A DNA stretch of 6,648 nucleotides from Clostridia bacterium (GTDB lineage: Bacteria; Bacillota; Clostridia; SK-Y3; JACMMQ01): assembly GCA_014378955.1 (NCBI GenBank), contig JACMMQ010000039.1, forward strand, positions 1 to 6,648, read 5' to 3'. Shown in pieces: positions 1 to 5,537 of the stretch (its first letter is position 1; the number at the start of each line of letters is the position of its first letter). A model generated the notes under the pieces. It had not been told where the DNA came from, made no database searches, and was given only the letters and a program-made list of their open reading frames with translations. A program made the translations under genes and the position numbers.

Positions 1-1665
1 GGATTTCCGCACCGGTGTCAGCACTTGAATGCTGTGCGTAGAGGCGTTGTCTAAAAATTTTGGCAAACGGTCTTTTAATAGCGATAGGATTGTATCCACC
101 ACATCATTTTGTGATTCACGTGGCATAAAGAAAAAGTCCTTTTGCTTTGCGTTTAGAATGGGCATTTCGCCTCGGTTTATTTTATGCGCATTTACAATAA
201 TCATGCTTTCTTGTGCCTGCCTAAATATTTCAGTTAAACGCACCATGCGAATCATCTTGCTTTTTAATATATCTTTTAGCACATTGCCAGCACCTACCGA
301 TGGCAATTGGTCAGCATCGCCCACCAAAATGAGGCGTGTGCCTGGTACGATTGCCTTGAGCAGTGCATTCATCAAAAGGATGTCCACCATCGACATCTCG
401 TCTACGATGATGGCATCATATTCAAGTGGCATGTTTTCATCCTTGCCAAAAACCATCGTGTGTGACTCGCCACTGTACCCCATTTCAAGCAAGCGGTGCG
501 CTGTTTTCGCTTCTTGCCCTGTCATTTCAGTCATACGCTTTGCGGCACGTCCTGTGGGTGCTGTAAGGGCAATTTCCAAGCCTTTTTTCTCAAAAATGCG
601 AATGATGGTGTTAATAATAGTGGTTTTACCCGTCCCTGGTCCGCCTGTAATGACCACCACGCCATGTTGTAGTGCATCGGTTACCGCTTCACGCTGTTTG
701 TCTGCCAATGTAATGCCTGTTTCTTGCTCAACCAAATCAATGTCCGAACCCTCTGCCACCCATTGAAAGGACGGTTCGTGCATGGACAAGCGCAACAAAC
801 GGCGTGCAACGGATAATTCCGCTTGATAAAAGGCTGGCAAATACACCCGCTGTTCTTCGCCTTTTGTTTCAAGCATAATTTTCTTTGAAATCCAAAGATC
901 GGTGATGGCGTTGTCCGCTTCTTGCTCCACAATGCCAATCAAATCCATTAATTTTCCGATCAATAACGGCTTGGGCAAATACGAATGTCCTGCACTTAGC
1001 TGTTGCTCCAGCACATATTTCACCGCCGATTTTACACGGTCTGCGGCGTGTGGATTCATGCCCATATTAAATGCAATTTTGTCCGCTGTGCGAAAACCAA
1101 TGCCCTCTATTTCATCTGCTAGGACATAGGGGTTTTGCTTAATCTTGTCAATCGCATCCTGTCCAAAATGCTTAAAAATCTTCATTGAAAAGTTTGTAGT
1201 TACACCATATTGCTGTAAAAACATGATGACCTTACGCATTTCGTGCTGTGCCATAAAGGCTTCGCCAATTTCAGCCGCCTTTTTCTTGCTGATGCCCTTG
1301 ATTTCGGACAAGCGTTGTGGCTGTGTTTCCAATATTTCAATGGCTTTTTCACCAAAATGCGCCACAATCTTTTTGGCAGAGCTTGCACGAATGCCCTTGA
1401 TAATGCCTGAGGAAAGGTATTTTTCAATCATTTCAAGTGTACACGGCATGGCTTTTTCAAGGCTTTCAACCTTGAATTGCTCGCCATATTCCTGATGCTG
1501 AACCCATTGCCCACGCAAATGCACACTTTCACCTGGGGTGATCAGTGGCATAATGCCCACTGCAATAGCGGACGAATTGTCCTCAGCACAAATCTCGCAA
1601 ACGGTATACCCATTTTGCTCGTTTGCATAAATAACATCTTCAACAATCCCGATAAGCTCCGCCAT
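1..1665 (-). CDS. recD2: RecD2-type (RecD/TraA) SF1B DNA helicase, C-terminus cut by window edge
   Basis: An ATP-dependent 5'-3' DNA helicase of superfamily 1B. RecD2 proteins act without RecBC in DNA repair and replication-fork maintenance in the cytoplasm; this role is known for the family, not shown here. The first 555 residues are visible without a stop; the family usually has about 720-800, so the C-terminal helicase motifs lie beyond the left edge. In order: an N-terminal OB-like region (about 1-75); helix-hairpin-helix repeats (about 85-200, including KGISKKKAAEIG and EGIGFRTADKIA); a Q-motif-like LADKQREAV near 320-328; Walker A GGPGTGKT (341-348, Lys347); motif Ia TAPTGRAAKRM (369-379); Walker B IIVDEMSMVD (Asp422, Glu423); motif III LVGDADQLPSVG (447-458); motif IV LTEIFRQA (477-484); and VLTPVRKS at the edge. 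The ATG at 1665 is chosen because AAAGGAGGTG lies 5 nt upstream (GGAGG-to-ATG spacing 7 nt). The gene upstream of it on the same strand is separated by a probable terminator, so co-transcription is doubtful. Confidence 0.97.
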   Translation of the reverse strand, partial: MAELIGIVEDVIYANEQNGYTVCEICAEDNSSAIAVGIMPLITPGESVHLRGQWVQHQEYGEQFKVESLEKAMPCTLEMIEKYLSSGIIKGIRASSAKKIVAHFGEKAIEILETQPQRLSEIKGISKKKAAEIGEAFMAQHEMRKVIMFLQQYGVTTNFSMKIFKHFGQDAIDKIKQNPYVLADEIEGIGFRTADKIAFNMGMNPHAADRVKSAVKYVLEQQLSAGHSYLPKPLLIGKLMDLIGIVEQEADNAITDLWISKKIMLETKGEEQRVYLPAFYQAELSVARRLLRLSMHEPSFQWVAEGSDIDLVEQETGITLADKQREAVTDALQHGVVVITGGPGTGKTTIINTIIRIFEKKGLEIALTAPTGRAAKRMTEMTGQEAKTAHRLLEMGYSGESHTMVFGKDENMPLEYDAIIVDEMSMVDILLMNALLKAIVPGTRLILVGDADQLPSVGAGNVLKDILKSKMIRMVRLTEIFRQAQESMIIVNAHKINRGEMPILNAKQKDFFFMPRESQNDVVDTILSLLKDRLPKFLDNASTHSIQVLTPVRKS

Positions 1666-1680
1666 TTCCACACCTCCTTT
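1666..1680 (-). promoter_or_regulatory. Shine-Dalgarno site of recD2
   Basis: On the minus strand the sequence AAAGGAGGTG (1680-1671) precedes the ATG at 1665. It is close to the full anti-16S complement and fixes the start. I could not find a convincing promoter for recD2 in the remaining intergenic space; the palindromic repeat upstream would lie in its 5' leader. Confidence 0.85.
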
Positions 1681-1705
1681 CTCATTCACAATGCAATGCG
1701 TAGCT

Positions 1706-1747
1706 GTAGGGGCAGGATTTATCTGCCCTCAACCTGGTCGCCCCTAC
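1706..1747. repeat. GTAGGGGC-ended palindromic intergenic repeat
   Basis: The element is bounded by perfect 8-nt inverted ends, GTAGGGGC (1706-1713) and GCCCCTAC (1740-1747). Within it, GGGCAG (1710-1715) pairs with CTGCCC (1723-1728), so the left part alone can also form a hairpin. It lies about 40 bp upstream of the recD2 start, between two genes. A related hairpin lies at 4611-4633. Short GTAGGGG...CCCCTAC palindromes of this kind recur between genes in many clostridial genomes, to my recollection. I infer a small non-coding mobile or REP-like repeat; its role is unknown. Confidence 0.65.
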
Positions 1748-1749
1748 TC

Positions 1750-1817
1750 AAAAAAACAGAACCCCTCACGCCAAGCCAAGACATCGGAAGCCCTATGTCA
1801 TGCAAAGCCATGTGAGG
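1750..1817 (-). terminator. Probable intrinsic terminator of the LTA synthase-like gene
   Basis: Read on the minus strand, CCTCAC (1817-1812) pairs with GTGAGG (1769-1764). An inner stem GACAT (1799-1795) with ATGTC (1784-1780) lies inside it. The outer stem is followed by GGTTCTG and a run of seven T residues (1756-1750). The position, 17 nt after the stop codon, fits a terminator. The outer stem is only 6 bp with a large, partly structured loop, so strength is uncertain, and the hairpin may instead be part of the adjacent repeat. Confidence 0.5.
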
Positions 1818-1833
1818 AATCCCCTTGAACCTA

Positions 1834-3693
1834 TTATTTCGGTAAAAATGTGCTCGAAAATTCTTGGTTGTTAAATAATACATCCTTTTGAATGATTTGA
1901 TAGAGGGCGTCATCACGCAAATATTCATTTGGCGTTTTTGCAGTAGCCTTGCCCTGTGCATCAACGGATAAGTAATGTCTGTTAACAGGGAGCTTTTTTT
2001 TATAATCAAGCAAAAAGTTATAAAATGGCGGAATTTCTAGACCTAAGCTTGAAAGTACATAAGCCCCAAAATAATTAGCGCTCATTACATCACCACTTGT
2101 ATGCGGCGTTTCGTAATTTGTCCAAATGACGAACGGTGTCATGAAGAGGTTTTTGCTTTGCACCAAGGACTGTTCATCCGCCATCTTCTTGCCCTTATAA
2201 AGCTCACTATCCGAAATTTGTGCATTGCTAAAGCCTAGCTTTTTATACACCGATAGTTGCTCCGTGATTGCAGGCAAATGGTCACCAAAGAAGATAATAG
2301 CGGTAGGCTCTTTTACATTTTGAAAATAATCCGTTAACATTTTCAAGCTTTTGTCTGCATCATGTATCCCTTGTGTGTAATTTTTAAGTGCTATTTGTTC
2401 TAATTCATCCAGCTTGTTCCATACATTAATAGAAACATCATAGTTGGGATAATAATTTTCTTTCAAATAATCCCAATGGTTTTGCATTGAAATGTTATAC
2501 ATAAAAATGGGCTTTTGTGCCTTTTCATATTCTGTAATAATTTGCTTTGCAAAAGAGTGGTCTGATATGTATGCACCCTTGTAAACCGCATCTGGCATAT
2601 CATCCCGTGTCACATATTTGTCAAACCCCAACATCGGGTATATTTTTTCACGGTTAAAAAAGGTTTTATCATACGGATGCACGCCAATCGATTGATACCC
2701 CAGCTTTTTAAAATAGGTTGGCAACGCTGGCAACGGCTTTTTGATATTGGTCACATAGGCATTGACCTGATAGGGTAAATATTTGAGAGACAGTCCAGTC
2801 ATGACTTCAAACTCTATGTTACTGGTTACGCCACCATAGGTGGGTGAAACCATCATGCCACTGGTGTACGCTTTGGATAATGCACGAAAATTTGGGATGG
2901 GGTCTTCAGAGAACTTGATGCTTGGCAACAAGGTCGGATCCCAAAATGCCTCACTCATCACAAAAATGACGTTGGGCTTTTTATCTGTTGTGGCTGGGAT
3001 GGCAGGAAAATTTTCAAGCCCCTTCTTGATTTGCTCCGCATAAGCAGGGGTGTCGTCATTGAGCGTGCGCATCATCTTGGCATTCATCACAAAACCCATT
3101 AAAAACCCGTTGTTGCTATAGCACGCACTTGGCGATTGCTCCACCTTAGCAGTCGGTGCCGCCTCTATTGCACCCATAAATAGTAGTAAACAACCAATGA
3201 GGCACAAAATGCGTGGCTTTTTTTCTATGCGCAAATCTCGTAAACAAATAAACAACAGTCCCGATATCGCAACGAACAAGCCGATGATGAATAGCAATAA
3301 AAAGTTTGAAAATATTTTCATATGTAAGATTTGGTCAAAGCTAATTAGCCCCGCTATGCCAGAACCCATTGCAAAGTCCCAAGGCAGTAACGGCATGCTC
3401 AATATTTCCCTTTTTGCACCACTAACCAAGGCGAATAATATGAAAATAACTGAAAAAACAAATGCGGTCACATGCATGCGGTTGGTGCTTGTCCAAAGCA
3501 AGCCATAGGCGGCATATATGAAGATCAGCGTATAAATAAATGGCACAGGGTGATGTGTAAAGATAGATAAGCTATGTACAATGCTACCCTCCACCGCATA
3601 CTGTAGCAAAAAGATGCCAAACAGCGGCAAAGCAAAAAACGAAATATAGCCCGCAATTTTTAAAATACGGTTATTTATAAGCGTTTGATCCAT
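1834..3693 (-). CDS. LTA synthase family / phosphoglycerol transferase-like membrane enzyme (alkaline phosphatase/sulfatase fold)
   Basis: A 619-residue polytopic membrane enzyme of the LtaS/MdoB-type group, which transfers phosphoglycerol or related groups from lipid donors to envelope polymers on the outer membrane face. Five hydrophobic segments are visible near 12-32, 51-67, 73-92, 129-150 and 161-178. They are followed by a large extracytoplasmic catalytic domain from about 238. Active-site residues match those of LtaS: Glu248 in NVIFVMSEAF, the predicted Thr290 nucleophile in YGGVTSNIEFE, His339 and Arg348 in GVHPYDKTFFNR (the same 9-residue spacing as His347/Arg356 of S. aureus LtaS), His406 in MQNHWDY and Asp471-His472 in FFGDHLP. 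The length is typical of the family. The ATG at 3693 has GGAGGG (3707-3702) 8 nt upstream. The exact polymer made (lipoteichoic acid, another glycerol-phosphate polymer, or glycolipid decoration) cannot be told from sequence, so no symbol is given. Confidence 0.93.
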   Translation of the reverse strand: MDQTLINNRILKIAGYISFFALPLFGIFLLQYAVEGSIVHSLSIFTHHPVPFIYTLIFIYAAYGLLWTSTNRMHVTAFVFSVIFILFALVSGAKREILSMPLLPWDFAMGSGIAGLISFDQILHMKIFSNFLLLFIIGLFVAISGLLFICLRDLRIEKKPRILCLIGCLLLFMGAIEAAPTAKVEQSPSACYSNNGFLMGFVMNAKMMRTLNDDTPAYAEQIKKGLENFPAIPATTDKKPNVIFVMSEAFWDPTLLPSIKFSEDPIPNFRALSKAYTSGMMVSPTYGGVTSNIEFEVMTGLSLKYLPYQVNAYVTNIKKPLPALPTYFKKLGYQSIGVHPYDKTFFNREKIYPMLGFDKYVTRDDMPDAVYKGAYISDHSFAKQIITEYEKAQKPIFMYNISMQNHWDYLKENYYPNYDVSINVWNKLDELEQIALKNYTQGIHDADKSLKMLTDYFQNVKEPTAIIFFGDHLPAITEQLSVYKKLGFSNAQISDSELYKGKKMADEQSLVQSKNLFMTPFVIWTNYETPHTSGDVMSANYFGAYVLSSLGLEIPPFYNFLLDYKKKLPVNRHYLSVDAQGKATAKTPNEYLRDDALYQIIQKDVLFNNQEFSSTFLPK

Positions 3694-3722
3694 CCCAAAA
3701 GCCCTCCAATATGTGTATTTTC

Positions 3723-3751
3723 ATACTAATTCCAATTTAAAATGTTGTAAA
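3723..3751 (-). promoter_or_regulatory. Predicted sigma-A promoter of the LTA synthase-like gene, inside the inverted-repeat element
   Basis: On the minus strand, TTTACA (3751-3746) and TAGTAT (3728-3723) are separated by exactly 17 nt. The predicted start of transcription near 3716 leaves a leader of about 23 nt carrying the GGAGGG site at 3707-3702. The -10 hexamer is the outermost part of the left terminal repeat of the palindromic element, so the element seems to provide the promoter. The -10 matches TATAAT at four of six positions. Confidence 0.5.
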
Positions 3752-3871
3752 CGTTTTTTGAGGTGTGATGCCCCTCTCAATTGGTTTCACAAAATCTTGG
3801 TACGGTTGCATACGCAACCTATCGCACCTCAAAAAACACAACATATAAAGATTTTAAATTGTAATTAGTAT
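3723..3871. mobile_element. 149-bp MITE-like inverted-repeat element
   Basis: Two arms are nearly perfect inverted copies. The outer 21-nt arms (3723-3743 and 3851-3871) share ATACTAATT, one variable base, then CAATTTAAAAT: 20 of 21 match. A second inner pair, TTTTTTGAGGTG plus TGAT/CGAT (3754-3769 and 3821-3836), matches at 15 of 16. The spacers between the pairs differ in length (10 and 14 nt). The centre holds a third hairpin, GGTTGC-ATAC-GCAACC (3804-3819). There is no ORF inside. The terminal TA dinucleotides (3724-3725 and 3869-3870) would fit a TA target duplication of a Tc1/mariner-IS630-type mover, with element ends CTAATT; this is inference. Alternatives are a large regulatory palindrome or a structured RNA. 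Confidence 0.65.
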
Positions 3872-3880
3872 AAATGTATG

Positions 3881-3909
3881 TGCAATGGTATGAAATTAGT
3901 CGTTATAAT
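3881..3909 (+). promoter_or_regulatory. Possible promoter of the LysM-CAP gene
   Basis: A perfect -10 TATAAT lies at 3904-3909. The hexamer 17 nt upstream, TGCAAT (3881-3886), is a poor -35 match. If it is used, the leader is about 85 nt. A second, weaker candidate nearer the gene is TTGAGT (3955-3960) with TAATAA (3977-3982) at 16-nt spacing, but it would put the start of transcription almost on the ribosome binding site. Either way the gene's signals lie outside the inverted-repeat element. Confidence 0.35.
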
Positions 3910-3987
3910 TTATAGATTGGATGCAGAAGGGTTATATGGTTTTCATTACATGAGTTGAGTGATTTACATACGGTCATAATAAAGTTG

Positions 3988-3995
3988 TGGAGGTG
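3988..3995 (+). promoter_or_regulatory. Shine-Dalgarno site deciding the ATG start of the LysM-CAP gene
   Basis: TGGAGGTG lies with GGAGG (3989-3993) 8 nt before ATG 4002. An in-frame GTG at 3987 overlaps this site and has no ribosome binding site of its own, so it is not the start. Confidence 0.85.
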
Positions 3996-4001
3996 AACGC
4001 A

Positions 4002-4601
4002 ATGAAAAAATTATTTATTGCATTGTTAATGGTTGGCACATTACTTATGCCAATATCCGTTTTTGCTTCAACTTATACTGTTGTACGAGGTGATTCACTT
4101 TGGAAGATTGCTGTGAAAACGCAAACTGGGTTGAGTGAGCTCATAAAAGCCAATCCCCAAATAGCAAACCCTAAGCTTATTTATCCAAATCAAAAAATTA
4201 CTATCCCAGAAAAAAATCAGCAAGCACAAACCAATGCGGCCGAGGTGCTCAGGCTGGTAAATGTCCAAAGAGCTAACCAAGGTCTAAAAGCACTCGCAAC
4301 CAATTGGGAGCTACAACGTATGGCACAAACCAAAGCAACTGAAATGACTGATAAGAACTATTTCTCTCATACCTCTCCGACGTATGGTTCTCCGTTTCAA
4401 ATGATGAAAAGCTTTGGTATCTCGTATAGTTCAGCTGGCGAAAATATCGCAAAAGGACAAAGGACACCAGCAGAGGTTATGAATGCATGGATGAATAGTG
4501 CAGGACATCGAGCAAATATTTTAAATTCAAGCTACACACAACTTGGTGTAGGGTTTGATGCCAGATCCAATAGTTGGGTGCAGGAGTTTATAAGACCGTA
4601 G
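4002..4601 (+). CDS. Secreted LysM and CAP (SCP/YkwD-like) domain protein
   Basis: A 199-residue exported protein. Residues 1-22 form a signal peptide (MKK, hydrophobic core, cleavage expected after VFA). One LysM domain, which binds peptidoglycan or related glycans, spans about 25-69 from YTVVRGDSLWKIA to YPNQKITIP. A short Gln/Ala-rich linker (70-79) leads to a CAP domain (80-199) like that of Bacillus YkwD. It has the expected CAP residues: His123 in YFSHTSP, Glu147 in SAGENIAKG and His169 in SAGHRANIL, plus the C-terminal WVQEF. The start is ATG 4002, just after GGAGG. The molecular activity of bacterial CAP proteins is poorly defined; those with LysM are wall- or spore-associated. It is divergent from the LTA synthase-like gene, which fits an envelope role, and ends in a shared terminator with the convergent gene. 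Confidence 0.95.
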   Translation: MKKLFIALLMVGTLLMPISVFASTYTVVRGDSLWKIAVKTQTGLSELIKANPQIANPKLIYPNQKITIPEKNQQAQTNAAEVLRLVNVQRANQGLKALATNWELQRMAQTKATEMTDKNYFSHTSPTYGSPFQMMKSFGISYSSAGENIAKGQRTPAEVMNAWMNSAGHRANILNSSYTQLGVGFDARSNSWVQEFIRP

Positions 4602-4610
4602 GTGTGTATT

Positions 4611-4633
4611 GGGATGGGAAACCCATCCCCTAC
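4611..4633. repeat. Small perfect hairpin of the GTAGGGG repeat type
   Basis: GGGATGGG (4611-4618) and CCCATCCC (4622-4629) form an 8-bp perfect stem with an AAA loop. The minus-strand reading begins GTAGGGG (4633-4627), has the same 23-nt length and the same GTAGGGG...CCC ends as the left part of the repeat at 1706-1728, but a different stem. It lies 10 nt after the LysM-CAP stop codon. It is not followed by T residues on either strand, so it is unlikely to be the terminator itself. Confidence 0.5.
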
Positions 4634-4636
4634 AAA

Positions 4637-4674
4637 AAAACTGTTGGACACCTGCATAAGTGTCCAACAGTTTT
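4637..4674. terminator. Bidirectional intrinsic terminator between convergent genes
   Basis: A perfect 15-bp stem pairs AAAACTGTTGGACAC (4637-4651) with GTGTCCAACAGTTTT (4660-4674) around an 8-nt loop. The A run (4634-4640) gives a seven-T tract when read on the minus strand, and TTTTGTATGCTTTTATTT follows on the plus strand. It lies between the stops at 4601 (plus) and 4683 (minus) and so can end both transcripts. Confidence 0.93.
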
Positions 4675-4682
4675 GTATGCTT

Positions 4683-5363
4683 TTATTTCGTGATGTCCTC
4701 AATATCCTCTTCTTGGAGCACAATGTTTTCTAAATTGGCTTTTCTGTTATCCAACGTGTTTAAATTGATGGCATGTATATACGCATTTTCTGGTGTTTGC
4801 ATGATGATACGATTTAAAAAAATCCTTCCTTGCGGGGTGTTAGCGACCGCAAACGGCTGCATGTTTATTTTATGACTTACCCAACAAGATTGTAATGTCA
4901 TCACCTTGTCAAAATCTTCCTTGTCAACAAGCGCTTTGCCGTTTTCCTTGCCATATTTGTCTCTTAAAATGATGGCTATTGTTTGTGCATCCAATTCATA
5001 AAAGTCATTTTTGATATTTTGCGTATAAACTTCCAAATTACACCTTCTGTTATCAAGCGTATCACCGTTCAAATGGCGAACGGGCGCTTTTGTATGCACC
5101 TCTAATAAAAAAGATTGCAGCGTTATTTTCTCATTATACTTTTTGCCGCCTTCGTATCGTTCGCTAATCGTTTGCACCAAGAAGTTGTTATAATCTTTAT
5201 GCCACCGTGCAAACCAAGTACCCTTTTCCAATACGGTATTTACATCTTTTGCGTCAATCTTTGCCTGAATGGTCGTACCATCTTTTTTTAACAAATTCAA
5301 ATAAGCAATTTCCCCATCTATTTTGTATGTGTTTCCTTTTATATCATGTTGAGTATTTTTCAC
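4683..5363 (-). CDS. HNH-endonuclease-like protein with two tandem degenerate modules
   Basis: A 226-residue soluble protein with no signal peptide. It carries two copies of one module of the HNH type found in phage and free-standing nucleases: a beta-rich lead-in, then a hydrophobic helix, then an HNH-like ending. Copy 1 covers about 16-112 and ends VRHLNGDTLDNRRCNLE; copy 2 covers about 128-212 and ends IHAINLNTLDNRKANLE. The endings share 8 of 10 residues over TLDNR..NLE. Canonical members have Asp/His-His before the asparagine. Copy 1 has Arg96-His97 and copy 2 His197-Ala198, so each lacks one expected catalytic or metal-binding residue. It may therefore be a DNA-binding protein, not an active nuclease. 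GTG 5363 is chosen as start: GAGG lies 6 nt upstream, and the predicted promoter at 5415-5443 starts RNA near 5408. The same frame is open to ATG 5489 and ATG 5411, but these lie upstream of or at the predicted RNA start. Confidence 0.8.
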   Translation of the reverse strand: MKNTQHDIKGNTYKIDGEIAYLNLLKKDGTTIQAKIDAKDVNTVLEKGTWFARWHKDYNNFLVQTISERYEGGKKYNEKITLQSFLLEVHTKAPVRHLNGDTLDNRRCNLEVYTQNIKNDFYELDAQTIAIILRDKYGKENGKALVDKEDFDKVMTLQSCWVSHKINMQPFAVANTPQGRIFLNRIIMQTPENAYIHAINLNTLDNRKANLENIVLQEEDIEDITK

Positions 5364-5374
5364 ACGCCACCTCT
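5364..5374 (-). promoter_or_regulatory. Shine-Dalgarno site supporting the GTG start of the HNH-like gene
   Basis: On the minus strand AGAGGTGGCGT directly precedes GTG 5363. GAGG (5373-5370) sits 6 nt before the start. The in-frame ATG codons at 5411 and 5489 have no comparable site. Confidence 0.65.
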
Positions 5375-5408
5375 TTCTTATTTGCAAGCCTATATCGTAT
5401 AACTTGTC

Positions 5409-5430
5409 CATTATATTATATAATAAAATG
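5409..5430. promoter_or_regulatory. AT-rich near-perfect 22-bp palindrome over the -10 of the HNH-like gene
   Basis: Ten of eleven base pairs match around the centre at 5419/5420; the inner 12 bp TATTATATAATA (5414-5425) is perfect. It covers the predicted -10 and RNA start of the HNH-like gene, a usual place for a repressor operator. Because it is almost all A and T, chance symmetry is quite possible. Confidence 0.3.
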
Positions 5431-5443
5431 AAATGTTTGTCTA
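5415..5443 (-). promoter_or_regulatory. Sigma-A promoter of the HNH-like gene
   Basis: On the minus strand, TAGACA (5443-5438, 5 of 6 match to TTGACA) and a perfect TATAAT (5420-5415) are spaced by exactly 17 nt. Transcription would start near 5408 and give a leader of about 45 nt before GTG 5363. Confidence 0.75.
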
Positions 5444-5476
5444 TGTGCGAATACCAACATATTATAATATATACAA

Positions 5477-5505
5477 TTGACAGCATCATTAATCGTGTAT
5501 ATAAT
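5477..5505 (+). promoter_or_regulatory. Full-consensus sigma-A promoter of the FAD-dependent dehydrogenase
   Basis: TTGACA (5477-5482) and TATAAT (5500-5505) are both perfect and separated by the optimal 17 nt. The expected RNA start near 5512 leaves a leader of about 26 nt to TTG 5538. A perfect AT palindrome, ATATTATAATAT (5459-5470), lies just upstream and could be an UP-like or operator element. Confidence 0.88.
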
Positions 5506-5525
5506 TATACTATTGTAATAAAATT

Positions 5526-5530
5526 GGAGG
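5526..5530 (+). promoter_or_regulatory. Shine-Dalgarno site deciding a TTG start
   Basis: GGAGG lies 7 nt before TTG 5538. No in-frame ATG occurs until codon 55 (near 5700), so the TTG is the only reasonable start. Confidence 0.85.
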
Positions 5531-5537
5531 AAATACA

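Noticed and set aside
29..766. A 245-codon open frame on the plus strand
   Set aside because: It is antisense to the recD2 motor region, whose Walker A, Walker B and motif III are all intact. Its translation is Ser- and Met-rich and resembles no known family.
1719..2009. A 96-codon minus-strand frame running from the LTA synthase-like gene into the intergenic repeat
   Set aside because: It overlaps the 3' end of the real gene in another frame, has no ribosome binding site, and its tail is simply translated terminator and repeat.
3804..3819. GGTTGC-ATAC-GCAACC hairpin as a stand-alone terminator
   Set aside because: No T tract follows on either strand, and it is the centre of the larger inverted-repeat element.
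3987..4001. In-frame GTG start for the LysM-CAP gene, giving five extra residues
   Set aside because: The codon overlaps the Shine-Dalgarno sequence of ATG 4002, and the extra residues would precede a normal signal peptide.
4611..4629. The 8-bp GC-rich hairpin as the terminator of the LysM-CAP gene
   Set aside because: It is followed by CCTAC and an A run and not by T residues. The 15-bp stem at 4637-4674 is a far better terminator.
5364..5489. 42-residue N-terminal extension of the HNH-like gene from ATG 5489
   Set aside because: It would translate across the AT-rich promoter, where a TAGACA-17-TATAAT pair starts RNA near 5408. It has no ribosome binding site and would add a hydrophobic stretch foreign to the family.
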